Source: UBA1189 sp045612065 (GTDB lineage Bacteria; Bacteroidota; Bacteroidia; Bacteroidales; Bacteroidaceae). Taken from it: 39,684 bases of DNA. Shown here in pieces: positions 8,627-15,916 of the stretch. Position 1 is the first letter of the stretch. Each line of letters starts with the position of its first letter. The notes under the pieces are model-generated. The model saw only the letters and a program-made list of their open reading frames with translations, made no database searches and was not told the DNA's origin. The stretch is from positions 1 through 39,684 of the forward strand of contig JAZKYH010000023.1 in NCBI GenBank assembly GCA_045612065.1, written 5' to 3'. A program made the position numbers and the translations under genes.

Positions 8627-8759
8627 GGTTTCAGTTTCGGTCTCAGTTAATGCACACACCCACCAAAGCAAAAAATGTTTATATGAAAAATCCCTTATTT
8701 AATATTATATATACCAGCATGACCAGGTGTGGAAGTTAACTGAAACCGAAACTGAGACC
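8627..8759. repeat. Inverted repeat of hexamer words (24-bp arms)
   Basis: The left arm (8627-8650) reads as words TTTCAG-TTTCGG-TCTCAG after GG and ends in TTAA. The right arm (8736-8759) starts with TTAA and carries CTGAAA-CCGAAA-CTGAGA then CC. The arms are reverse complements except for two positions and enclose 85 bp of AT-rich DNA. The rest of the 8511-8980 gap shows no gene. Confidence 0.75.
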
Positions 8760-8983
8760 ATGCATTGCGATTGGCAGCGGAGTTTAGGACTGCGGGCAAA
8801 GCCTCCGCGGGAGACAGTTCGCCCTATCGTGCTCATCATAGGGTCGATGCGGCAAAATCACAGGCCCGGTGCACTGCGAACGAAGGGGTGTTGGCGAAAA
8901 ATCGAAGGTTGCATTATCCGCCTAATTACCAGCATTTGAAAAAAGAACTTTGCATTTAACCGAAACGACAAAAAAAGATGTAG

Positions 8984-8991
8984 TACTTTTG
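8984..8991 (+). promoter_or_regulatory. -7 box of a possible promoter for the small ORF transcript
   Basis: TACTTTTG matches the Bacteroidales -7 consensus. No TTG or TTTG lies at the normal 19-21 bp spacing (nearest is 31 bp upstream), so this is only a candidate. Confidence 0.4.
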
Positions 8992-9002
8992 CGGAGTAAA
9001 AA

Positions 9003-9085
9003 GACAACGGACAAAGTTGCATAGAAACTTCAACGAAGTTAGCAGACATCAACCCGAGGCAGTCCTTTGACCGTAGACCGTTGTC
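9003..9085 (+). ncRNA. Candidate structured 5' leader or small RNA
   Basis: GACAACGG (9003-9010) and CAAAG (9012-9016) pair with CCGTTGTC (9078-9085) and CTTTG (9065-9069), a 13-bp closing stem with one internal loop. It encloses the small hairpin AACTTC-AAC-GAAGTT (9026-9040). The element begins about 12 nt after a TACTTTTG box and ends 32 nt before the ATG of the 42-codon ORF. On the other strand the closing stem is followed by TTTTT, so a minus-strand RNA cannot be excluded. Confidence 0.4.
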
Positions 9086-9117
9086 AAAGAAACTAACCCT
9101 AAAAACCCTACACAACC

Positions 9118-9246
9118 ATGAAGAACGTCAATTGGAGCAAGTTGCTCAAAGTGCTAAAACCGAACCCCGCTCATAGTTCATGGCTCGCTGCTCAGAAGCA
9201 TTGGCCTCGTGATGCCCGCGCTGGTGTTAATGTAGTGTGGCCGTGA
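9118..9246 (+). CDS. Small ORF, 42 residues, unknown function
   Basis: A 42-codon ORF beginning MKNVNWSKLLKVLKPN and ending AGVNVVWP with TGA at 9244-9246. The N-terminus has the basic/amphipathic look of the short Bacteroides proteins annotated from memory as 'smalltalk' (MKK-x-W-K-LLK), but the second half lacks the usual hydrophobic helix, so it may be a frame-changed relic. It follows a TAnnTTTG box and a hairpin-rich 120-nt leader. Downstream, 13 bp later, comes a hairpin that serves the convergent tRNA-Leu gene. No homologue is claimed; it could equally be non-coding. Confidence 0.35.
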   Translation: MKNVNWSKLLKVLKPNPAHSSWLAAQKHWPRDARAGVNVVWP

Positions 9247-9258
9247 TGATAAAAGAAT

Positions 9259-9291
9259 AATCCCTCGCAAATCATAGATTTACAAGAGATT
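9259..9291 (-). terminator. Terminator of tRNA-Leu(UAA)
   Basis: On the minus strand AATCTCTTGTAAATC pairs with GATTTGCGAGGGATT around a 3-nt loop (15 bp with three G-T wobbles), followed by a T-rich stretch (ATTCTTTTATC). It begins 7 bp after the tRNA 3' end. Confidence 0.7.
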
Positions 9292-9298
9292 AGCCAAG

Positions 9299-9384
9299 TA
9301 CTCGAAGCGGGACTTGAACCCGCACAGCCATCACTGGCCAAAGGATTTTAAGTCCTTCGTGTCTACCGATTCCACCATTCGAGC
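9299..9384 (-). tRNA. tRNA-Leu (anticodon UAA)
   Basis: Class II tRNA on the minus strand. The acceptor stem pairs GCTCGAA with TTCGAGT, the anticodon stem AGGA/TCCT encloses a loop with anticodon TAA, the variable arm is long, and the T arm contains GGGTTCAAGTCCC. The discriminator base is A and no CCA is encoded. It has its own promoter and terminator. Confidence 0.95.
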
Positions 9385-9421
9385 AACCTACAGTATGACA
9401 CCGAATTCCTTCAATGCGGTG

Positions 9422-9452
9422 CAAAGGTATAAAATAATAAACAATGTTGCAA
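9422..9452 (-). promoter_or_regulatory. Promoter of tRNA-Leu(UAA)
   Basis: On the minus strand the -7 box TACCTTTG (9422-9429) is preceded by TTG (9450-9452) with a 20-bp spacer. It lies 38 bp upstream of the tRNA and faces away from the DUF5715 gene. Confidence 0.7.
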
Positions 9453-9488
9453 CAAATACTCAGAAATTTGCAGTAAATTTGCATTCTC

Positions 9489-10631
9489 ATGAATATCACA
9501 CGCAAAGACATAGCCTTATTCATTCTCCGCCTTATTCCATTGGTAGGAGTTCTCTTTCTAATCACAGACATGATAGGTGCACTATTTGTGGGTGACGATT
9601 ATACTATACGCGCTTGGTTTCGCTGGAAAGTTTGGTTGTTCCTTACGGCCTTCGCCACCGCTTTTCTCATCGGAAACGATGTGTTGAAGTGGCCCATCCG
9701 ACAGTTGAGCTATATAGGATACCCTATATATCTGATTGTGATGGCCTTGTGTGGCGTTTTTTCTGCACCACACGACTTCTTGGGATATAAGATTGGACTT
9801 GCCGTAGCACCTATCGTAGCACAGATATTCAACAGGTATGGCATAGGATGGTTGCGCAGATATTTGCGGATGGTATCGAAATTCACGGAGGGGCATGTTA
9901 CAGGCAAAAAAGGACTTGTGATAATAGCGAGTACGATGGTCATTATTGTACTGACCATTATCGGTGTGTATAACATGCGAGGCATCTTCCACTTTCATCT
10001 GCGACAATACATCGTTGAAAACATTCCTGTAGTGACAAAAGTGATAGAAAAGCCTAACCGCAACCCTAATAACAAAGACAGACGTGACCCCTACCGAAAC
10101 TACCCTCAGATATTCAATGATCTGAATGACACACAGCTTGTAGCTGCCCGTGCAAATGGTACTCCACACACGCTCACCATAGAGGAACTCGAGGTAGGAA
10201 AATATGGCTTGCTACGTATTGAGAGCAATAAACTATATAAGGTGGACCCCCTCATCCATTCGGCTCCCTATCTTGTACCTAAGGCAAAGAATTTCCTTGA
10301 TGACTTGGGCGAAGCGTTCCAAGACTCACTCTACAACCGTGGATATGACCGCCGTCACCGTTTCATTGTAACCAGTGTATACCGCACAGAGAACCACATC
10401 AAGCGTCTGCGCCGTAGCGGAAACGTCAATGCCTCGCAAAACTCGTGCCATCAATACGGAACAACCATTGACATCACTTATGTGAGATTTGATAAGCCTG
10501 AGGAATATCGGGCCAATGACCCCAAACTGCTACAGCTACTGATGCAGACCGTATACGACATGCACCGAGCAGGGCGTTGCTATGTCAAGTATGAGCGTAA
10601 ACAAAGCTGCTTACATATAACGGTAAGGTAG
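9489..10631 (+). CDS. DUF5715 family protein, M15-like (VanY/DD-peptidase fold) with N-terminal membrane segment
   Basis: 380-residue membrane protein with four or five hydrophobic helices in the first half (LFILRLIPLVGVLFLITDMI, then YPIYLIVMALCGVF) and a soluble C-terminal domain facing the periplasm. That domain carries a peptidase M15-like signature: SVYRTENHIKRL near 305, then NSCHQYGTTIDITYVRFD with the metal-type H-x6-D pair, and a final His in SCLHITVR at the C-terminus. The family is annotated as DUF5715 and probably cleaves or binds peptidoglycan peptides; activity is inferred. A TAAATTTG box (9474-9481) lies only 7 bp before the ATG, so the mRNA may be leaderless. It ends 18 bp before the convergent rpoN stop. 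Confidence 0.8.
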   Translation: MNITRKDIALFILRLIPLVGVLFLITDMIGALFVGDDYTIRAWFRWKVWLFLTAFATAFLIGNDVLKWPIRQLSYIGYPIYLIVMALCGVFSAPHDFLGYKIGLAVAPIVAQIFNRYGIGWLRRYLRMVSKFTEGHVTGKKGLVIIASTMVIIVLTIIGVYNMRGIFHFHLRQYIVENIPVVTKVIEKPNRNPNNKDRRDPYRNYPQIFNDLNDTQLVAARANGTPHTLTIEELEVGKYGLLRIESNKLYKVDPLIHSAPYLVPKAKNFLDDLGEAFQDSLYNRGYDRRHRFIVTSVYRTENHIKRLRRSGNVNASQNSCHQYGTTIDITYVRFDKPEEYRANDPKLLQLLMQTVYDMHRAGRCYVKYERKQSCLHITVR

Positions 10632-10649
10632 TGAGTTATCTGCTATATC

Positions 10650-12101
10650 CTATCTTCTCATTCGCGCCACGGGAATATGCAACTGGTCACGATACTTGGC
10701 AATCGTGCGACGAGCAATCTTAAAACCACGTTGAGCAAGCTCATCAACAAGCTGTTCGTCGGTAAGAGGAGCAGTCTTGTCCTCTGCATCCACCAGTTCC
10801 TTGATGATGTTGTGCACCTCTTTCACTGAGACTTCCTCACCCTCTGCATTGGTAATGCCGTCGCTAAAGAAATAGCGCAGAGGGAAAATTCCAAAAGGAG
10901 TCTGCACGTACTTACCAGTGGTAGCACGGGATATGGTGGAAATATCATATCCAGTATACTCGGCAACATCCTTGAGGATGAGAGGACGTAGCAGTGATTC
11001 ATCTCCTTCGAGAAAGAATGGACGTTGCAGAGCCATTATAGCCTCCATGGTACGGGTAAGAGTCTGCTCACGTTGCTGAATTGCATCGATGAAGTCGCGA
11101 GCCGATTCTATCTTCTGGCGAAGGAACTGTGCCGCATTGCGGCTATCGGCATGAGACGAAGCAGCCTGTTCATCGAGCATTTGCATAAACTCTCCGCTTA
11201 CGCGTAACCGAGGGACATTCTGGTTGTTGAGGCTCAAATTGACTTCATCATCAAAAGTCTCAATAGAAAAATCGGGAACTATTTGAGTAGTACTGCGTTC
11301 CATGCTATCGCTCAAAGATGTTCCTGGACGCGGATTCAGTTTCACCAATTCTCCGATGACCGCACTTATATCCTCAGAAGTCCAACCGAGTCGTTCTTCT
11401 ATCTTGTTCCACCTCTTATGGGTAAACTCATCATAGCACTGAGTCAGTAGCATGCGCTGCTGCTCCACTAATGGAGTCGACTCCTTGCGCTCAAGCTGCA
11501 ATAGCAAGCACTCTTGCAGACCACGCGCTCCAATACCTGCCGGGTCGAACTGCTGAATGAGCTTCAGTACCTCGAAGACATCATCTTCACTTGCATCAAG
11601 ACCATGATAGATGGCCAATTCGTCAGCAATGGCAAGCAACGATTTATGCAACAATCCGTCCTCATCAAGCGACCCTATAAGATATTCGCCAATAGTTGTC
11701 TGATCCTCGGTCAGAACCTGCTCATGAAGCTGCCCCAATAGATAATCATAGAACGAGAGCGTATCTGCATATTGGAATGCCTGTTGCTCGGGAGTTTGAG
11801 GCAGGCCGTTGAGTTTATAGTCAGGAATGTCATCCTCGCTGCGATAGTCGCCTGCAATGAGTGCCTCATCCGTGTCGGTGTATTCATCATTGCTGTTCTC
11901 GCTGCTGATGTCAGCAACTTCATCATGAGCCGAAGCCTCAAGAGCAGGATTGTCTATCACCTCACCACGCACTCGTTCCTCCATCTCTATGGTGGTGAGG
12001 CTGAGCAGACGGGCAGTCAACACCTGCAGAGGCGACAGACCCTGCATCTGCTGCATCTGCTGCCCTTGTATTTGTATTTGTGCTGTGCTTCCTTTCATCA
12101 T
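10650..12101 (-). CDS. rpoN: RNA polymerase sigma-54 factor
   Basis: 483-residue alternative sigma factor RpoN, which directs RNA polymerase to -24/-12 promoters and needs AAA+ activators. The N-terminal region I is glutamine-rich (QIQIQGQQMQQMQGLSPLQ), an acidic region II follows (about 50-110), then the core-binding and DNA-binding domains. The C-terminal RpoN box is present as ARRTIAKYRDQLHIP, close to the end. The ATG overlaps the stop of the upstream nucleoside kinase gene (TAATG), which fixes the start and implies translational coupling. No bacterial enhancer-binding protein gene is in the window, so its targets lie elsewhere. It converges on the DUF5715 gene with an 18-bp gap and no obvious terminator hairpin. 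Confidence 0.96.
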   Translation of the reverse strand: MMKGSTAQIQIQGQQMQQMQGLSPLQVLTARLLSLTTIEMEERVRGEVIDNPALEASAHDEVADISSENSNDEYTDTDEALIAGDYRSEDDIPDYKLNGLPQTPEQQAFQYADTLSFYDYLLGQLHEQVLTEDQTTIGEYLIGSLDEDGLLHKSLLAIADELAIYHGLDASEDDVFEVLKLIQQFDPAGIGARGLQECLLLQLERKESTPLVEQQRMLLTQCYDEFTHKRWNKIEERLGWTSEDISAVIGELVKLNPRPGTSLSDSMERSTTQIVPDFSIETFDDEVNLSLNNQNVPRLRVSGEFMQMLDEQAASSHADSRNAAQFLRQKIESARDFIDAIQQREQTLTRTMEAIMALQRPFFLEGDESLLRPLILKDVAEYTGYDISTISRATTGKYVQTPFGIFPLRYFFSDGITNAEGEEVSVKEVHNIIKELVDAEDKTAPLTDEQLVDELAQRGFKIARRTIAKYRDQLHIPVARMRR

Positions 12102-13750
12102 TAATACTCAAAACTGCTTCCACCAAGGAACTCACGCAACAGCGAGGTGGGTGGTAGGTCATTGTCGGGGATAGATTCAAAATATTGCAGGAACTTACGC
12201 AAACGATAAGCCTCACTATGCTCCGGACGGTTTTCCTTGACTTGCTCAAGGATGGGAATGAGATGACTCTTCAGTACAGCCAACTCATAGAGCAGAGCTG
12301 AGTTGAACATCGCATCGGCATTCTCTTGATAGGGGAATATCCACTTGTCTTCTCCTCTGCGAACACTGGGCCAACGGGCAATAGTGGCTTCGGCCGAATA
12401 ATTGCGATACTTATAGTCACGCAAAATACGGCGTAGCAAGCGATTATCGGTAGTAGGTATGTAGTTGTGATTATCAAGCATGATGCTAGTCAGAGCCGAT
12501 ACATACACCTTATATTTGTCTGCTTCGGGGATATGACGCGTAAGTTCAGGATTAAGAGCATGTATACCCTCAATAATTAGTACTGTATGTTCATTGACAC
12601 GCAGCTTGCGCTCGGTGAGAACGCGCCTACCTGTGGTAAAATCGAACTTGGTAAGTTGTACCTCTTCGCCACGCAATAGTGCACTGAGTTGCTCGTTGAA
12701 GAAAGGAAGATCTACAGCATAGAGCGACTCGAAATCATAGTTACCCTCAGCATCAAGCGGAGTATGCTCACGATCTACAAAATAATCATCAAGTGACAAT
12801 GCTACAGGACGAAGTCCATTTGCCATAAGTTGTACCGACAAACGCTTGCTGAAGGTGGTCTTACCCGATGAAGAGGGCCCCGAGATAAGCACAATACGTG
12901 AACGACGAGAATGAATCTCGTCAGCCATACCTACAATACGCTTTTCTTGCAGTGCCTCGGCCACATTGATAAGGTCAGTCGCGTGTCCTTTGCGACAAGC
13001 GATATTGAGGTCTCCCACAGTAGTCACTCCCAGAATCTCCTGCCAATGATGGTGCTCGCTGAATACGCCAAGCATCTTGTCCTGTCTTACGATTTCCTCC
13101 AAGGTATCAGGATTTTCTCGATTGGGCACACGCAAGAGCAGCCCATCATGGAACAGCTGCAAGGCAAAGAGGTGAATCTTTCCTGTTGAGGGCAGCAAAC
13201 TACCATAATAGTAATCTATCTTATCACCCAATTGATAGTAGTTGCTATAGAGTCTGCCCGTCGTCTCAAGCAAGGTTGCTACATCGCCACGACCTTGGCT
13301 ACGGAACAATTCAATGGCATCGGTCGTAGGACATTGGATTGACAATATAGGTAGATCATCTGCGATGATTCTCTCCATACGTTGTCTGATAGACTCCACA
13401 TCCTCGGGTTCCACTTTACGTCCTATACGCAGATTGCAGAAGTAGCCTTTCGATATGGGATGCTCGATAATAATCTCTCCTTCAGGATAAAGTTCGCTTA
13501 TCGCCTTAGTCAAAATAAAGAAAAGTGTACGTACATACGTACGGATACCCGACGAAGAGGTGATATCAAGAAATTCCACCTCTTTGGGGTTGTATAAACG
13601 AAAGACCAAGTTCTCTACCTTGTTATTCACTCGGGCACTTACTGCACCATACGGCATATTGAGAGAGAACCCCTCATATACCTCTTGCAGTGTGATACCT
13701 GGTTCAAAATCTTTAGATTCACCATTGTTGATACAGCGCACTCGAATCAT
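12101..13750 (-). CDS. Nucleoside kinase (uridine kinase/PRK family with TGS-like N-terminus)
   Basis: 549-residue cytosolic nucleoside kinase of the type found across Bacteroidota. The N-terminus (about 1-60) looks like a TGS/ubiquitin-like domain, followed by a region resembling the second additional domain of threonyl-tRNA synthetase (about 60-240). The phosphoribulokinase/uridine kinase domain starts near 285 with the Walker A loop ISGPSSSGKTTFSKRL, then LSLDDYFVDREHTPLDAEGN with the base-binding Asp residues, and VLIIEGIHALNPEL. The family phosphorylates uridine or cytidine-like nucleosides; exact substrate is not visible. Its stop overlaps the rpoN start by one base. A weak -7 box (TACCTTTA) lies about 35 bp upstream. 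Confidence 0.92.
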   Translation of the reverse strand: MIRVRCINNGESKDFEPGITLQEVYEGFSLNMPYGAVSARVNNKVENLVFRLYNPKEVEFLDITSSSGIRTYVRTLFFILTKAISELYPEGEIIIEHPISKGYFCNLRIGRKVEPEDVESIRQRMERIIADDLPILSIQCPTTDAIELFRSQGRGDVATLLETTGRLYSNYYQLGDKIDYYYGSLLPSTGKIHLFALQLFHDGLLLRVPNRENPDTLEEIVRQDKMLGVFSEHHHWQEILGVTTVGDLNIACRKGHATDLINVAEALQEKRIVGMADEIHSRRSRIVLISGPSSSGKTTFSKRLSVQLMANGLRPVALSLDDYFVDREHTPLDAEGNYDFESLYAVDLPFFNEQLSALLRGEEVQLTKFDFTTGRRVLTERKLRVNEHTVLIIEGIHALNPELTRHIPEADKYKVYVSALTSIMLDNHNYIPTTDNRLLRRILRDYKYRNYSAEATIARWPSVRRGEDKWIFPYQENADAMFNSALLYELAVLKSHLIPILEQVKENRPEHSEAYRLRKFLQYFESIPDNDLPPTSLLREFLGGSSFEY

Positions 13751-13826
13751 AGAAGTAGCCTTTTATATATGGTTTATTTTGTAAAGGTAGGCATTTGTCG
13801 CGAGCTATTCCCGGATTTATCAATCT

Positions 13827-15602
13827 TTAACGTATGCCCAGCTCATTTAGTTCTTTCTGTCCTTGATGGATGAGGGAGGGGAAATTGTCCGTATACTGGC
13901 TGTTAAAGTTGAGCTTCTCCAATAGTGCATCCAGTTCTGCAAGTTTAACCGAATCATTTGCTTTCGTAAACTCCTCACGTAAAATCCGTGATTTTTCATA
14001 AGCTTGTATTCCCTCAATGAGTTTCTCAAAACGTACAGAACTTCGTCCATAAGGATATATCATATAGGTATCACCCGCAGGCCATTGGCGGAAACGAGTG
14101 TCGTGAAGCGGGTCTTTCACCCAACTATTGTAAGCCCAACGTAGGTAACCATCATATTTGGTCCCCGCTACGTAGAATCCATACCAAGCACCTTCAGCAG
14201 GTACGGAGAAGGTGAAAGTGTTGGGTTTGTGGGTAGAGCAGCAGGTATATATCGTGGTCTTCTTACCCTCGGCTTTACGGCGAGCAAACACCTCTTGGGG
14301 GAGCAATTCTGCTTGGCTAAGGGCAATGCAGTAATCGTAGAGGTCAGCTTCAATCTCGGGATGCCAATTGCCGGCAAGTGAAACCCTGAATTCAGGGTCA
14401 GCCTTGCGGATAACTGCCATTGCCTTCTGCATGGCATGCATAGGGCGCTCATCCATGGCGATAGTGGTGATAGAGAACCAACCTTTCTCCTTCAAATGCT
14501 GTGAGAAGGCCTTGAGCATAGCTACCCACATCTCTTCATAGGCAGCATCGCCAGGAGCTGCACGGAGTACCTGCATACGATTGGTGGCGACATCATAATA
14601 GGGGAAGCTGAGAGCCCAGGGTATCATGGAGAAACAATTAATCTGTTCTTTGATACCACAACTCATCATAAATTCAATCCAACGGTCGAACACATCGAAA
14701 CCAAACTCCCAAGTACCATCAAGTTTCTTGGTCCATGTCACCATGGAGTCGAAGTGGTCCTCAGTCTGTCCATTCCACGGCTTGTGCATGATGCTGGCAG
14801 TAATGACCTTCTGTCCCGCAGCAGCAAGCATCTCCATTGAGGGACGCATAGCGGCAAGGTGTTCATCACTCCAGAGGGGTGTGCCGTAGTAACGTGCCTC
14901 TGCAAAGGGATTCTGCCAAAGGTCCAAGTGGAATTGCCAATCTTGAGGAGAAGGCAAAGTACGGTCCATTACCTTTATGGTTAGAGGAAGTCTCGCCACG
15001 GTACGTTTGCCCGCCTTGATACACAATGTACCGCTGTAAGTTCCAGCCACGGCATCCGCAGGTACTTGACAGTTCACCCACACTGAACGTACGCTCATGG
15101 CATCCATACCGATAGATTTGATATGTGGGTCTATTATGTCTGCTACCATAGCTGAATCGTATATCGTGTGGTCTGTACGGTAACCACAACCAGCTCCACG
15201 TCCTTCAGGAGTAGCCCAAGCATCTGTCTTCACATAGCGAACGAATGCTGCTTTCACAGCCTCGGAAGGAAGTGTATGTCTCCCATTCTTAAAGGCAGAA
15301 AGCTGCAACGTAAGTGGCGAGAGGCTATCAGTAGCAGCACTCGTATAAACTACCGCTTGACTGCTCACACGCTCACCACGCCATGCGGTGAGCGTCTCAG
15401 AATGCTTCAAGTCCTTTACATTGGGCAGCGAGTGCCACGCATAACGCAAATCGCTTGTTCCCCATGCGGCATGTATTCCCTTCACTGCTTTCCATTCCTC
15501 CGAAGTTGGAACTCTGTGGTCAGGAAGTTCAGTAAAAACATCTTGCGCTTGTGTAAAACTGATGCAAGCCATCCAAGCGACGAACAGCAAAATCTTTTTC
15601 AT
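13827..15602 (-). CDS. GH123-like glycoside hydrolase (DUF4091), secreted
   Basis: 591-residue exported protein with a signal peptide (MKKILLFVAWMACISFTQAQ). The N-terminal beta-sandwich (about 30-225) precedes a catalytic (beta/alpha)8 barrel of the family formerly called DUF4091 and now linked to GH123, beta-N-acetylgalactosaminidases that use substrate-assisted catalysis. The adjacent Asp-Glu pair typical of GH123 is present at D384-E385 (TTIAMDERPMHAMQ). Other barrel signatures are WQFHLDLWQNPFAEARY, IYTCCSTHKPNTF and YLRWAYNSWVKDPL. Likely periplasmic glycan degradation, with GalNAc specificity only inferred. It is monocistronic, not part of a visible polysaccharide utilisation locus. 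A TATATTTG box (15645-15652, minus strand) upstream may be its promoter. Confidence 0.87.
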   Translation of the reverse strand: MKKILLFVAWMACISFTQAQDVFTELPDHRVPTSEEWKAVKGIHAAWGTSDLRYAWHSLPNVKDLKHSETLTAWRGERVSSQAVVYTSAATDSLSPLTLQLSAFKNGRHTLPSEAVKAAFVRYVKTDAWATPEGRGAGCGYRTDHTIYDSAMVADIIDPHIKSIGMDAMSVRSVWVNCQVPADAVAGTYSGTLCIKAGKRTVARLPLTIKVMDRTLPSPQDWQFHLDLWQNPFAEARYYGTPLWSDEHLAAMRPSMEMLAAAGQKVITASIMHKPWNGQTEDHFDSMVTWTKKLDGTWEFGFDVFDRWIEFMMSCGIKEQINCFSMIPWALSFPYYDVATNRMQVLRAAPGDAAYEEMWVAMLKAFSQHLKEKGWFSITTIAMDERPMHAMQKAMAVIRKADPEFRVSLAGNWHPEIEADLYDYCIALSQAELLPQEVFARRKAEGKKTTIYTCCSTHKPNTFTFSVPAEGAWYGFYVAGTKYDGYLRWAYNSWVKDPLHDTRFRQWPAGDTYMIYPYGRSSVRFEKLIEGIQAYEKSRILREEFTKANDSVKLAELDALLEKLNFNSQYTDNFPSLIHQGQKELNELGIR

Positions 15603-15644
15603 GATAATATATATATATTTATGTTATTATCCCTTATTTCATTG

Positions 15645-15780
15645 CAAATATACGAATAAGCGAGCGAGAAATATGAAGCTTGCTTCAATATTTTTCACCA
15701 AGAGCGCAAAGTATCTTCGAGGTTTATCTCAAATATACGAGTAAGCGGGCGAGAAATATCAAGTTTGTCTGAATATTTTA
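15645..15780. repeat. Direct repeat pair, about 46-bp units spaced 85 bp
   Basis: Both units start with CAAATATACGA (15645 and 15730), continue with TAAGCG-GCGAGAAATAT bar single substitutions, and end in AATATTTT. Overall about 85 percent of positions agree by eye. The first unit overlaps a possible TATATTTG -7 box of the GH123-like gene. The remainder of the 15603-15916 gap is AT-rich and ends in the secDF terminator. Confidence 0.65.
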
Positions 15781-15848
15781 GCGGTAATATAAGAGTTTAG
15801 AGCAGCACAGATGCCTCCACCTCTTTTCAATCTACTCTTATATCAACG

Positions 15849-15882
15849 AGAAGAGGGGGCTACCTAAGCAGCCCCCTCTTCT
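15849..15882 (-). terminator. Terminator of secDF
   Basis: A perfect 13-bp stem (AGAAGAGGGGGCT with AGCCCCCTCTTCT) with an 8-nt loop lies 35 bp after the secDF stop. The flank is only moderately T-rich, so it may also act as an RNA-stabilising hairpin. Confidence 0.7.
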
Positions 15883-15916
15883 ACAGAGAGAATTGATTGT
15901 TCCACTAATCAAGCTC

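Noticed and set aside
9290..9571. 93-residue minus-strand ORF with GCSNGGIGRHEG
   Set aside because: It is a translation through tRNA-Leu(UAA), another classic spurious ORF, and it overlaps the start of the DUF5715 gene.
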